Positions 17,041 through 28,493 of a DNA stretch of 64,000 nt are shown piece by piece. The translations under genes were made by a program, and so were the position numbers. Origin of the DNA: Ectopseudomonas guguanensis (GTDB lineage Bacteria; Pseudomonadota; Gammaproteobacteria; Pseudomonadales; Pseudomonadaceae); NCBI RefSeq assembly GCF_900104265.1, contig NZ_FNJJ01000012.1:17983-81982 (forward strand), given 5' to 3'. Under the pieces are notes generated by a model. It did not search any database, was not told the origin of the DNA, and saw nothing but the letters and a program-made list of their open reading frames with translations. How positions within the stretch are numbered: the first letter of the stretch is position 1; every line of letters starts with the position of its first letter.

Positions 17041-18042
17041 ATGCAGATTTCGGTAAATGAGTTCCTGACCCCCCGTCACATCGATGTGCAGGAGGTCAGT
17101 CCGACCCGCGCCAAGATCACCCTCGAGCCTCTCGAGCGTGGTTTCGGCCATACCCTGGGCAACGCGCTGCGTCGCATCCTGTTGTCCTCCATGCCTGGCT
17201 GTGCAGTAGTCGAGGCCGAGATCGACGGCGTACTCCACGAGTACTCCGCGATCGAAGGTGTGCAGGAAGATGTCATCGAGATCCTGCTCAACCTGAAAGG
17301 TCTGGCTATCAAGCTGCACGGCCGTGACGAAGTGACCCTGACTCTGGCTAAGAAGGGCCCGGGCGTAGTTACCGCTGCCGATATTCAGCTGGATCACGAT
17401 GTCGAAATCGTCAATGGCGACCACGTCATCGCCAACCTGGCGGCCAATGGCTCGCTGAACATGAAGCTCACCGTAGCTCGTGGTCGCGGCTATGAGCCGG
17501 CTGACGCGCGTCAGAGCGACGAAGATGAAAGCCGCAGCATTGGTCGCTTGCAGCTGGATGCTTCGTTCAGCCCTGTGCGTCGGGTTGCTTACGTGGTGGA
17601 AAACGCCCGTGTCGAGCAGCGCACCAACCTGGACAAACTGGTTATCGACCTGGAAACCAACGGTACCCTGGATCCCGAAGAGGCCATCCGTCGTGCCGCG
17701 ACCATCCTGCAGCAGCAGCTGGCCGCGTTCGTCGACCTCAAGGGCGACAGCGAGCCGGTAGTGGTCGAGCAGGAAGACGAGATCGATCCGATCCTGCTGC
17801 GTCCTGTCGATGACCTGGAACTGACCGTACGTTCGGCCAACTGCCTCAAGGCAGAGAACATCTACTACATCGGCGACCTGATTCAGCGCACCGAAGTAGA
17901 GCTGCTCAAAACCCCGAACCTGGGCAAGAAATCCCTGACCGAAATCAAGGATGTTCTGGCTTCTCGCGGTCTGTCCCTCGGTATGCGCCTCGATAACTGG
18001 CCGCCGGCAAGTCTGAAGAAAGACGATAAGGCCACTGCCTGA
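17041..18042 (+). CDS. rpoA: RNA polymerase alpha subunit
   Basis: 333 residues: N-terminal assembly and dimerisation domain (about 1-235), flexible linker, and C-terminal domain (about 250-325) that binds UP elements and activators; residues equivalent to the DNA-binding face (NCLKAENIYYIGDL, LGKKSLTEIKD) are conserved. The beta subunits, normally ~20 kb upstream, are absent because of the tuf junction. Confidence 0.97.
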   Translation: MQISVNEFLTPRHIDVQEVSPTRAKITLEPLERGFGHTLGNALRRILLSSMPGCAVVEAEIDGVLHEYSAIEGVQEDVIEILLNLKGLAIKLHGRDEVTLTLAKKGPGVVTAADIQLDHDVEIVNGDHVIANLAANGSLNMKLTVARGRGYEPADARQSDEDESRSIGRLQLDASFSPVRRVAYVVENARVEQRTNLDKLVIDLETNGTLDPEEAIRRAATILQQQLAAFVDLKGDSEPVVVEQEDEIDPILLRPVDDLELTVRSANCLKAENIYYIGDLIQRTEVELLKTPNLGKKSLTEIKDVLASRGLSLGMRLDNWPPASLKKDDKATA

Positions 18043-18086
18043 TCGTCATCATCACCGAACGAACAAGTTTGGTAAGGAATTGAACC

Positions 18087-18473
18087 ATGCGTCATCGTAA
18101 AAGTGGCCGTCACCTCAGCCGCACCAGCGCTCACCGCAAGGCCATGTTCCAGAACATGGCGGTCTCGCTGTTCGAGCACGAGCTGATCAAAACTACCCTG
18201 CCGAAAGCCAAGGAACTGCGTCGCGTTGCCGAGCCGCTGATCACCCTGGCCAAGAAAGACAGCGTTGCCAACCGTCGTCTGGCCTTCGACCGTACCCGTT
18301 CGAAAGCCATCGTCGGCAAGCTGTTCAACGATCTGGGCAAGCGCTACGCCACCCGTAACGGCGGCTACCTGCGCATCCTCAAGTGCGGTTTCCGCGCTGG
18401 CGACAACGCTCCGATGGCTTACGTTGAACTGGTCGACCGTCCGGTCGCCGGTGCAGCTGTAGACGCCGAGTAA
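18087..18473 (+). CDS. rplQ: 50S ribosomal protein L17
   Basis: 128 residues (MRHRKSGRHLSRTSAHRKAM), last gene of the alpha operon, followed by a strong terminator. L17 lies near the tunnel exit. Confidence 0.97.
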   Translation: MRHRKSGRHLSRTSAHRKAMFQNMAVSLFEHELIKTTLPKAKELRRVAEPLITLAKKDSVANRRLAFDRTRSKAIVGKLFNDLGKRYATRNGGYLRILKCGFRAGDNAPMAYVELVDRPVAGAAVDAE

Positions 18474-18491
18474 GTTGCTGGTTGTACGAAG

Positions 18492-18516
18492 AACCGGGCC
18501 TAGTGCCCGGTTTTTT
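18492..18516 (+). terminator. alpha operon terminator
   Basis: aaccgggc / gcccggtt with a short loop and a ttttttg run, 18 bases after rplQ. Strong rho-independent form. Confidence 0.92.
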
Positions 18517-18634
18517 GTTGCCCGGATTTCAGGTTGCGAATGCGGCAATCGAGTCGTCGTCGGCAGGCCTTTGCGTTGGAGGGCGCGCTTGCTCGACGAA
18601 AGAAATTAACTATCGGGCCGTTACGCTTCATGAA

Positions 18635-18664
18635 TTGGTTCGCCTGGCAAAGCGGGTCTAGGCT
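18635..18664 (+). promoter_or_regulatory. possible katG promoter
   Basis: ttggtt at 18635-18640 and taggct at 18659-18664 with an 18-base spacer, ~60 bases before katG. The matches are modest; I could not identify a convincing OxyR site. The rest of the 248-base gap between rplQ and katG holds nothing else recognisable. Confidence 0.35.
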
Positions 18665-18721
18665 TGTCCCATCGTTGGTCGCACAGGCGGCGACCGACCC
18701 GATGAGGAGAAGGAGAGAAGC

Positions 18722-20872
18722 ATGTCGAACCAAGGTAAATGTCCGTTCAACCACGTCGCTGGTGGTGGCACGACCAACAAAGATTGGTGGCCGAACCAGC
18801 TGCGTGTGGACCTGCTCAATCAGCATTCCGATCGATCCAACCCCCTGGGCGAAAAGTTCAACTACGCCGAAGCGTTCAAGAAACTCGACTACAAGGCGCT
18901 GAAGGCCGATCTGGTCAAACTGATGACCGACAGCCAGGACTGGTGGCCTGCCGACTTCGGTCACTACGGCCCGCAGTTCATCCGTATGGCCTGGCACTCT
19001 GCCGGCACCTATCGCACCACTGATGGTCGCGGCGGCGGTGGTCGTGGTCAGCAGCGTTTCGCGCCGCTGAATTCCTGGCCGGACAACGTCAACATCGACA
19101 AGTCGCGCCGCCTGCTGTGGCCGATCAAGCAGAAGTACGGCCAGTCCATTTCCTGGGCCGATCTGTACATCCTCGCCGGTAACGTCGCGCTGGAATCCAT
19201 GGGCTTCCGCACCTTCGGCTTCGGTGCCGGCCGTGAGGACGTATGGGAGCCGGATCAGGACGTCAACTGGGGCGCCGAAGTCGCCTGGCTGGGTGTCGAT
19301 CCCAAGCGCGTCAACGATGAGCGCGAGCTGACCGCCCCGTTCGGTGCCACGCACATGGGCCTGATCTACGTGAACCCGGAAGGCCCGAACGCCAGTGGCG
19401 ACTACCTTGCCGCGGCCAAGGACATCCGTGCCACCTTCTATCGCATGGCGATGAACGACGAGGAAATCGTCGCCCTGATCGCCGGCGGCCACACCTTCGG
19501 CAAGGCTCACGGCGCTGCCCCGGAATCGCACAAGGGGCCAGAGCCGGAAGCGGCACCGATCGAAGCCCAGGGCCTGGGCTGGACCAGCAATTTCGGCAGC
19601 GGCTTCGGCAAGGACACCGTCTCCAGTGGTCTCGAGGTGACCTGGACGAAAACCCCGGCCCAGTGGAGCAACAACTTCTTCGAGAACCTGTTCGGTTTCG
19701 AATGGGAACTGACCAAGTCGCCTGCCGGCGCCAAGCAGTGGGTAGCCAAGGACGCCCCGGAAATCATCCCGGACGCGCATGTACCGGGCAAATTCCACAA
19801 GCCGACCATGCTCACCACTGACCTGACCATGCGCTTCGACCCTGAGTTCGGCAAGATCTCCAAGCGCTTCCTGGATGATCCGCAGGCCTTCGCCGATGCC
19901 TTCGCACGCGCCTGGTACAAGCTGACCCACCGCGACATGGGGCCGAAAGCCCGTTACCTGGGTCCGGAAGTGCCGAAAGAGGACCTGATCTGGCAAGACC
20001 CGCTGCCGGCTGCCACGCACAACCCGACTGCTGCCGATATCGCTGACCTGAAGGCGAAGATCGCGGCGTCCGGGCTGTCGGTTGGTGATCTGGTGTCCGT
20101 GGCCTGGGCCTCGGCCTCCACCTTCCGCGGTGGCGACAAGCGCGGCGGCGCCAATGGCGCGCGTCTGGCTCTGGCGCCGCAGAAGGACTGGGCGGTCAAT
20201 CAGCGGGCGATCAAGGTGCTGCCGAAGCTGGTGGAGATCCAGCAGGCTTCGGGCAAGGCGTCGCTGGCCGACGTGATCGTCCTGGCCGGCAACGTCGGTG
20301 TCGAGCAGGCGGCCAAGGCTGCCGGCGTCGCGGTGGACGTGCCGTTCGCCGCCGGCCGTGTCGATGCCCGTCAGGATCAGACCGATGTCGAGTCTTTTGA
20401 CGTGCTCGAGCCGGCTGCCGATGGCTTCCGCAACTACAGCAAGGGCAACCTGGGCGTACCGACCGAGACGATGCTGGTGGACAAGGCGCAGATGCTCACC
20501 CTGACCGCGCCGGAGCTGACCGCGCTGGTCGGCGGCCTGCGGGTTCTGGGGGCCAACCATGACGGCAGCCAGCATGGTGTGTTCACCGACAAGGTCGGCG
20601 TGCTGTCCAACGACTTCTTCGTCAATCTGCTGGACATGGGCACCGTATGGAAGGCCACCGATGACAGCAATGAAGTCTTCGAGGGGCGTACGCGCAAGGA
20701 CGGTCAGGTGAAGTACACCGCTACCCGCAACGATCTGGTGTTCGGCTCGAACTCCATCCTGCGTGCCTACGCCGAGGTCTATGCCAGCTCCGACGGCAAG
20801 GAGAAGCTGGTCCATGACTTCGTCGCGGCCTGGACCAAGGTGATGAACCTGGATCGTTTCGATCTGGCCTGA
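18722..20872 (+). CDS. katG: Catalase-peroxidase KatG
   Basis: Bifunctional heme catalase/peroxidase of 716 residues with the two-domain KatG layout. Distal residues R88, W91 and H92 are in RMAWHSAGTYR; Tyr216 (LIYVNPEGPN) and Met242 would form the Trp-Tyr-Met adduct needed for catalase activity; the proximal heme ligand is His257 (AGGHTFGKAHG). The ATG follows a purine-rich gaggagaaggagag region. In P. aeruginosa this position, between rplQ and the bacterioferritin-like gene, is held by the monofunctional catalase katA. No signal peptide, so cytoplasmic. Likely induced by peroxide, but no operator was identified. Confidence 0.95.
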   Translation: MSNQGKCPFNHVAGGGTTNKDWWPNQLRVDLLNQHSDRSNPLGEKFNYAEAFKKLDYKALKADLVKLMTDSQDWWPADFGHYGPQFIRMAWHSAGTYRTTDGRGGGGRGQQRFAPLNSWPDNVNIDKSRRLLWPIKQKYGQSISWADLYILAGNVALESMGFRTFGFGAGREDVWEPDQDVNWGAEVAWLGVDPKRVNDERELTAPFGATHMGLIYVNPEGPNASGDYLAAAKDIRATFYRMAMNDEEIVALIAGGHTFGKAHGAAPESHKGPEPEAAPIEAQGLGWTSNFGSGFGKDTVSSGLEVTWTKTPAQWSNNFFENLFGFEWELTKSPAGAKQWVAKDAPEIIPDAHVPGKFHKPTMLTTDLTMRFDPEFGKISKRFLDDPQAFADAFARAWYKLTHRDMGPKARYLGPEVPKEDLIWQDPLPAATHNPTAADIADLKAKIAASGLSVGDLVSVAWASASTFRGGDKRGGANGARLALAPQKDWAVNQRAIKVLPKLVEIQQASGKASLADVIVLAGNVGVEQAAKAAGVAVDVPFAAGRVDARQDQTDVESFDVLEPAADGFRNYSKGNLGVPTETMLVDKAQMLTLTAPELTALVGGLRVLGANHDGSQHGVFTDKVGVLSNDFFVNLLDMGTVWKATDDSNEVFEGRTRKDGQVKYTATRNDLVFGSNSILRAYAEVYASSDGKEKLVHDFVAAWTKVMNLDRFDLA

Positions 20873-20907
20873 GCCTGACAGGCGCATCGCTGGTGCGTCA
20901 GTAAACC

Positions 20908-20935
20908 GCAACGCCTCCCTCGTGGAGGCGTTGTG
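20908..20935 (+). terminator. katG terminator
   Basis: caacgcctcc / ggaggcgttg stem with a short loop followed by tgcttt, ~37 bases after the katG stop. Confidence 0.75.
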
Positions 20936-21008
20936 CTTTCGCTTGACCGAGCCCCGTGTCAGGCGGAGCATTGCTCCCTGTTCATGAATGCAACAAGGAA
21001 TGCCCGGC

Positions 21009-21473
21009 ATGAAAGGCCATACCGAAGTCGTCGACTATCTCAAGCATCTGCTCAAAGGCGAGCTGGCCGCTCGTGACCAGTATTTCATCCACTCGCGGCT
21101 GTACGAGGACTGGGGCTTCAGCAAGCTCTACGAGCGCATCAACCATGAGATGGAAGAGGAAACCCAGCATGCCGATGCGCTGCTCAAACGCATCATCTTT
21201 CTCGAGGGTGTGCCGGATATGGTGCCCAACGCCTTCAGGTTCGGGCAGACCGTGCCCGAGGCGCTGAAGCTGGATCTGGCCCTGGAGTACGAAGTGCGCG
21301 CGGCCCTGAGCAAGGGCATCGAGTTGTGCGAGAAGCATCAGGATTACCAAACCCGCGACATCCTCCTGGCTCAGCTCAAGGACACCGAGGAAGACCACGC
21401 CTATTGGCTGGAAATTCAGCTGCAGCTGATCGACAAGCTGGGGTTGGAGAAGTACCTGCAAAGCCAGATGTAA
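21009..21473 (+). CDS. Bacterioferritin-family ferritin (FtnA-like, lacks heme Met)
   Basis: 154-residue four-helix ferritin storing iron as a 24-mer. The di-iron ferroxidase ligands expected for the family are present (E18, E51, H54 and the later E-E-D-H stretch TEEDHAYWLE). Position 52, the heme-ligating Met of E. coli Bfr, is Thr here (EEETQHADA), so each dimer should be heme-free, as in the P. aeruginosa protein first called BfrA and later FtnA. Start at ATG 21009 is chosen from aggaa nine bases upstream; earlier ATGs at 20988 and 21000 are in frame. It follows katG, coupling peroxide removal and iron sequestration. Confidence 0.9.
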   Translation: MKGHTEVVDYLKHLLKGELAARDQYFIHSRLYEDWGFSKLYERINHEMEEETQHADALLKRIIFLEGVPDMVPNAFRFGQTVPEALKLDLALEYEVRAALSKGIELCEKHQDYQTRDILLAQLKDTEEDHAYWLEIQLQLIDKLGLEKYLQSQM

Positions 21474-21490
21474 GCTGACTTGCCAAAGTA

Positions 21491-21520
21491 GGAGCCCCGC
21501 ATGTGCGGGGCTCTTTCGTT
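21491..21520. terminator. bidirectional terminator between bfr-like gene and uvrA
   Basis: agccccgca / tgcggggct hairpin followed by ctttcgttt on the + strand, between the converging ends of the ferritin gene and uvrA. Confidence 0.8.
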
Positions 21521-24355
<2,835 letters not shown>

Positions 24356-24546
24356 TTAGGGAACCTCTGAAAGCTGTCTGCATTGCCGCTGCCGCGTCAG
24401 ACGGCGGCAGCTTGCAACGGGCCTCGCCGGGCGGGCGGAAAACGGTCGAGTATAGGGCTTGCTGCCTCCCTGCGGCAAAGTGTGCGCCTGTGCCGGAACG
24501 ATGCCGACTGCTAGAATCGCCGGCTGATTTCCTCAGGGTTTATTCG

Positions 24547-25941
24547 ATGCACGATCCGCACAGCGAGCGCATGAGTAGTAGCGAGACCCGCGCGGCCGGC
24601 GGCCTGGCCATGGTGTTCGCGTTTCGTATGCTGGGCATGTTCATGGTGTTGCCCGTACTGGCCACCTACGGCATGGATCTGACCGGCAGCACGCCCGCGC
24701 TGATCGGTCTGGCCATCGGTGCCTATGGTTTGACTCAGGCTGTGCTGCAAATTCCCTTTGGCATCGTCAGTGACCGTATCGGCCGACGTCCGGTGATCTA
24801 CGTCGGCCTGCTGATCTTCGCCGCCGGCAGCGTGCTGGCGGCCAACGCCGACTCGATCTGGGGCGTGATCGCCGGGCGCGTGCTGCAGGGCGCCGGGGCG
24901 ATCTCGGCTGCGGTGATGGCGTTGCTCTCGGATCTGACCCGCGAACAGCATCGGACCAAGGCCATGGCCATGATTGGCATGAGCATTGGCCTGTCGTTCG
25001 CCGTGGCCATGGTGGTCGGCCCGCTGCTGACCCGTGCCTTCGGCCTGTCCGGATTGTTCTGGGCCACGGCGGCGATGGCGCTGCTCGGCATCCTGATCGT
25101 CGCCGGTATCGTGCCGAAAGACGCCGGGCCGCTGCAGCACCGCGAGTCCGGCGTGGCGGCGCAGGCGCTGTGGCCGACCCTCAGGCATGGCGACCTGCTG
25201 CGCCTGGATTTCGCCATCCTGGCCCTGCATGCGGTACTCATGGCCAGCTTCGTTGCCTTGCCGCTGGCGCTGGTGGAGCAGGGCGGGCTGGTCAAGGAGG
25301 AGCACTGGTGGGTCTACCTCACCGCGCTGCTGATCGGTTTCTTCGGCATGGTGCCGTTCATCATCTACGGCGAGAAAAAGCGCCAGATGAAGCGCGTACT
25401 GCTCGGCGCGGTGACGGTGTTGCTGCTCTGCGAACTCCATTTCGTCTTCTTCGGCAGCAGTCTGCGCGCGCTGGTGCTGGGTATCGTGGTGTTCTTCACC
25501 GCCTTCAACCTGCTCGAGGCCTCGCTGCCATCGCTGGTCAGCAAGGTGGCGCCGGCCGGCGGCAAGGGCACGGCGATGGGCGTCTACTCCACCAGCCAGT
25601 TCCTCGGCGCCGCCCTGGGCGGCATTCTCGGCGGCTGGCTGTACCAGCACGTGGGCCTGGGCGGTGTGTTCATCGGCTGCGCTGCGCTCTGTGCAATTTG
25701 GCTGGCCATTGCTGTTACTATGCGCGAACCGCCGTATGTGACCAGTTTGCGCCTGCCGCTCGATGCCGCGGCATTGGCCGATGTCGGACTGGTCCAGCGC
25801 CTCAAGGCGACGCCGGGAGTGGCGGACGCCGTGGTGGTGGTCGACGAAGCGGCCATCTATATCAAAGTCGATACCCAACAAGTGGATCGCACGACGCTGG
25901 AAAGCCTGATCGTATCGGCACCAGCGGCGTGCCGAGTCTAG
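24547..25941 (+). CDS. Major facilitator superfamily transporter with C-terminal soluble domain
   Basis: 464 residues with about 12 membrane helices. The MFS loop signature between TM2 and TM3 is present (GIVSDRIGRRPVIY), as is a DLTREQHRTKAMAMIG region. After the last helix (~residue 395) there is a ~65-residue soluble tail predicted to alternate strand and helix (VQRLKATPGVADAVVVVDEA), resembling a ferredoxin-like/HMA fold but without a CxxC. Positionally equivalent to the MFS gene between uvrA and ssb in P. aeruginosa. Substrate unknown. An in-frame ATG at 24571 is an alternative start. Confidence 0.85.
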   Translation: MHDPHSERMSSSETRAAGGLAMVFAFRMLGMFMVLPVLATYGMDLTGSTPALIGLAIGAYGLTQAVLQIPFGIVSDRIGRRPVIYVGLLIFAAGSVLAANADSIWGVIAGRVLQGAGAISAAVMALLSDLTREQHRTKAMAMIGMSIGLSFAVAMVVGPLLTRAFGLSGLFWATAAMALLGILIVAGIVPKDAGPLQHRESGVAAQALWPTLRHGDLLRLDFAILALHAVLMASFVALPLALVEQGGLVKEEHWWVYLTALLIGFFGMVPFIIYGEKKRQMKRVLLGAVTVLLLCELHFVFFGSSLRALVLGIVVFFTAFNLLEASLPSLVSKVAPAGGKGTAMGVYSTSQFLGAALGGILGGWLYQHVGLGGVFIGCAALCAIWLAIAVTMREPPYVTSLRLPLDAAALADVGLVQRLKATPGVADAVVVVDEAAIYIKVDTQQVDRTTLESLIVSAPAACRV

Positions 25942-25950
25942 GAGAACGTT

Positions 25951-26442
25951 ATGGCCCGTGGGGTTAACAAAGTCATTCTGGTCGGCACGTGCGGCCAGGA
26001 CCCGGAAACACGCTACCTGCCCAGCGGCAACGCGGTAACCAACCTGAGCCTGGCCACCAGCGAGCAGTGGACCGACAAGCAGACCGGGCAGAAGGTCGAG
26101 AAGACCGAATGGCACCGCGTCGCGCTGTTCGGCAAGGTCGCTGAGATCGCCGGCGAGTACCTGCGCAAGGGCTCGCAGGTCTACATCGAAGGCAAGCTGC
26201 AGACCCGCGAGTGGGAAAAGGACGGCATCAAGCGTTACACCACCGAGATCATCGTCGACATGCAGGGCACCATGCAGCTGCTGGGCGGTCGTCCGAGCGG
26301 TGACGAAGGTGGCGCGCCGCGCCAGTCGCGTCCGGCTCCGCAGCGCGAGCCGCAGCAGGCCCCGCGTCAGGAGCGTCCGGCTCCGCAGCAGGCCCAGCCA
26401 GCGCCTGACTACGACAGCTTCGACGACGACATCCCGTTCTGA
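25951..26442 (+). CDS. ssb: Single-stranded DNA-binding protein
   Basis: 163 residues: OB-fold domain (about 1-110, starting MARGVNKVILVGTCGQDPE), a Pro/Gln/Arg-rich flexible linker, and the acidic C-terminal tip DDDIPF that recruits replication and repair proteins. It is nine bases after the MFS gene and probably has its own or readthrough expression. The adjacent uvrA-ssb arrangement is common, with the MFS gene intervening in Pseudomonas. Confidence 0.97.
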   Translation: MARGVNKVILVGTCGQDPETRYLPSGNAVTNLSLATSEQWTDKQTGQKVEKTEWHRVALFGKVAEIAGEYLRKGSQVYIEGKLQTREWEKDGIKRYTTEIIVDMQGTMQLLGGRPSGDEGGAPRQSRPAPQREPQQAPRQERPAPQQAQPAPDYDSFDDDIPF

Positions 26443-26461
26443 TCCGAGCGGGCTCTAGCCT

Positions 26462-27346
26462 ATGCGAATGCGCCTGATGCTGCTGGGCGGCGGTAGTGCC
26501 CTGGGGCAAGCGCTGATCCGTCTTGGCGCCGAGGAAGACATCGGCTTCCTCGCGCCACGCCCGCCGGAAACGGGCTGGGATGCTGCCAGCCTGACCGAGC
26601 TGCTCGATGACACCCGCCCGGATGCACTGATCAACCTGGCTTACTACTTCGACTGGTTTCAGGCCGAGTCGGTGGCCGAGTCACGCCTGCAGACCCAGGA
26701 GCGCGCCGTGGAGCGTCTGGCCGAGCTGTGCCAGCATCACTCCATCGTCCTGCTGCAACCGTCCAGCTATCGGGTCTTCGATGGTTCGCGGGTCACTGCC
26801 TACAGCGAGAAGGAAGAGCCGGTGCCGCTCGGCCTGCGTGGCCAGGCGCTATGGCGACTGGAGCAGAGCGTGCGGGCGATATGCCCGCGGCATGTGCTGC
26901 TGCGCTTCGGCTGGTTGCTCGATGACAGCCGTGAGGGCCTGCTGGGGCGCTTCCTGCAGCGTGCCGAGCGCGACGACGCGCTGTACCTGGCCGATGACCG
27001 GCGCGGCAATCCGACCCCGGTGGACGATGCCGCACGCGTGATTCTGGCGGTACTCAAGCAGCTCGATTGCGAGTCGCCCTTGTGGGGCACCTATCACTAT
27101 GGTGGTCACGAGGCCATTACGTCGCTGAGCCTGGGGCAGGCGGTGCTGAGCGAGGCGCGTCACTACCGCAGCAATCTGGTCGAGGACATCGCGCCGCAGG
27201 CGCATGCCGCGCGTCCGGATGCCGCCGATGAGCCGCAACACGCGGTGCTGGCCTGCAAGAAGATTCTTCACACCTTTGGCATCAAACCGCGCGCCTGGCG
27301 TTCCGGTCTGCCGAGCCTACTGGATCGTTTCTATCGTCATGGCTGA
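26462..27346 (+). CDS. SDR-family NAD(P)-dependent sugar-nucleotide reductase-like protein (RmlD-like)
   Basis: 294-residue protein with an N-terminal Rossmann fold: a Gly-rich loop (LMLLGGGSALGQALI, about residues 6-20) and LINLAYYFDW where RmlD has its substrate loop. The strand ending in LLQPSSYRVFDG and the later RFGWLLD fit dTDP-4-dehydrorhamnose reductase relatives, but the canonical YxxxK is not evident (the equivalent region reads LRGQALWRLEQ), so activity is uncertain. It overlaps the next gene by eight bases. The same pair lies beside oprG in P. aeruginosa. Confidence 0.75.
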   Translation: MRMRLMLLGGGSALGQALIRLGAEEDIGFLAPRPPETGWDAASLTELLDDTRPDALINLAYYFDWFQAESVAESRLQTQERAVERLAELCQHHSIVLLQPSSYRVFDGSRVTAYSEKEEPVPLGLRGQALWRLEQSVRAICPRHVLLRFGWLLDDSREGLLGRFLQRAERDDALYLADDRRGNPTPVDDAARVILAVLKQLDCESPLWGTYHYGGHEAITSLSLGQAVLSEARHYRSNLVEDIAPQAHAARPDAADEPQHAVLACKKILHTFGIKPRAWRSGLPSLLDRFYRHG

Positions 27347-28259
27347 ATTTCTTGTAACGGGTGGTGCGGGTTTTATCGGTTCCAATCTGGTGGACGCCTT
27401 GCTGGCGGCCGGCCACGAGGTGCGCGTGCTGGACAATCTGTCCATGGGCAAGCGCAGCAACCTGCCGCTGGACAATCCGCGTCTGCGCTTCATTGAAGGG
27501 GATGTGGCCGATGCCGAGGTGGTCATGCAGGCAGTGGCTGGCTGCTCAGCCGTGGCGCATCTGGCGGCAGTGGCCTCGGTGCAGGCTTCGGTGGACGACC
27601 CGGTGGCCACGCATCAGAGCAACTTCATCGGTACCCTGAACCTCTGCGAGGCCATGCGTCGGCATGGCGTCCGGCGCGTGGTCTATGCCTCCAGTGCGGC
27701 GATCTATGGTAACAACGGTGAGGGCGTGGCGATCGACGAGGCCACTGCCAAGGCACCCTTGACGCCCTATGCAGCCGACAAGCTGGCCGGCGAGCACTAT
27801 CTGGATTTCTATCGCCGCCAGCATGCGCTGGAGCCGGCGGTATTTCGCTTCTTCAATATCTTCGGGCCGCGTCAGGACCCATCGTCGCCGTACTCGGGGG
27901 TGATCAGCATCTTCACCCAGCGGGCGCAGCAGGGGCTGCCGATCAGCGTGTTCGGCGATGGCGAGCAGACCCGCGATTTCTTCTATGTCGGCGATCTGAT
28001 CGAGCTGTTGATGCAGGGATTGCTCGGCGAGTTCGTCGAACAGCCGGTGAATGTCGGCTGGAACCAGGCCGTAAGCCTCAATCAGTTGCTGGCGGAAATC
28101 GGTGCGCTTTGCGGTGGTCTGCCGCAGGTGACGCACTTGCCGGCGCGTGCCGGCGATATCCGCCACTCGCGCGCCGACAACGCCCGTTTGCAGGCGCATT
28201 ACCGCATGCCGCAGCAGACACCGCTGCGTGAAGGCTTGCGCCAGCTGCTCGGGGTGTAA
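27339..28259 (+). CDS. NAD-dependent nucleotide-sugar epimerase/dehydratase
   Basis: 306 residues. Extended SDR fold with TGGAGFIGSNL (residues 6-16) binding NAD, DNLSMGKRSNL, and catalytic Y-x3-K in PYAADKLAGE, preceded by the SSAAIYG serine strand. Sequence is typical of UDP-glucose/UDP-GlcNAc 4-epimerases. Starts inside the end of the previous gene (eight-base overlap), implying translational coupling. Likely supplies a modified sugar for surface polysaccharide, but there are no glycosyltransferases nearby. The upstream part of the open frame inside the previous gene is rejected. Confidence 0.85.
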   Translation: MAEFLVTGGAGFIGSNLVDALLAAGHEVRVLDNLSMGKRSNLPLDNPRLRFIEGDVADAEVVMQAVAGCSAVAHLAAVASVQASVDDPVATHQSNFIGTLNLCEAMRRHGVRRVVYASSAAIYGNNGEGVAIDEATAKAPLTPYAADKLAGEHYLDFYRRQHALEPAVFRFFNIFGPRQDPSSPYSGVISIFTQRAQQGLPISVFGDGEQTRDFFYVGDLIELLMQGLLGEFVEQPVNVGWNQAVSLNQLLAEIGALCGGLPQVTHLPARAGDIRHSRADNARLQAHYRMPQQTPLREGLRQLLGV

Positions 28260-28350
28260 GCCGCCGAAAACGCCAGACGCCGCGACGTCAGGCCCAGTGG
28301 CCAGGCCCGCCCCAGAGTGCGCTGTGCGCAGCGAATGATGCGACTTCATC

Positions 28351-28417
28351 GGTGCGCGCGGCGCACCCTACGCAAGCCCGGCTGCCGCTGTGCTAGGTAG
28401 GGTGCGCCATGCGCACC
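28351..28417. repeat. REP-like palindromic pair, family A (copy 2)
   Basis: ggtgcgcgcggcgcacccta followed after ~24 bases by the inverted unit gtagggtgcgccatgcgcac. A related half unit (gagtgcgctgtgcgcagc) is just upstream. Lies between the converging epimerase and oprG genes. Confidence 0.75.
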
Positions 28418-28447
28418 AAAGGCTGTTCGGATTTCGGACTGCGGAAA

Positions 28448-28482
28448 TGAAAAAAGCCGGCATCTGCCGGCTTTCTCGTTTC
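28448..28482 (-). terminator. oprG terminator
   Basis: On the - strand, agccggca / tgccggct stem followed by a T-run (tttttt), just after the oprG stop. It could work on both strands, since the + strand side ends tttctcgttt. Confidence 0.8.
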
Positions 28483-28493
28483 CGCGTGGGCGA

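Noticed and set aside
18603..18634. OxyR site before katG
   Set aside because: The region has one ctat element but lacks the four regularly spaced ATAG/CTAT elements.
18500..21010. 836-codon open frame on the - strand across katG
   Set aside because: It is the antisense shadow of a complete katG in high-GC DNA, has no recognisable domain and spans the rplQ terminator.
26462..28259. polysaccharide biosynthesis cluster
   Set aside because: Only two sugar-nucleotide enzymes are present, with no glycosyltransferase, flippase or polymerase nearby.
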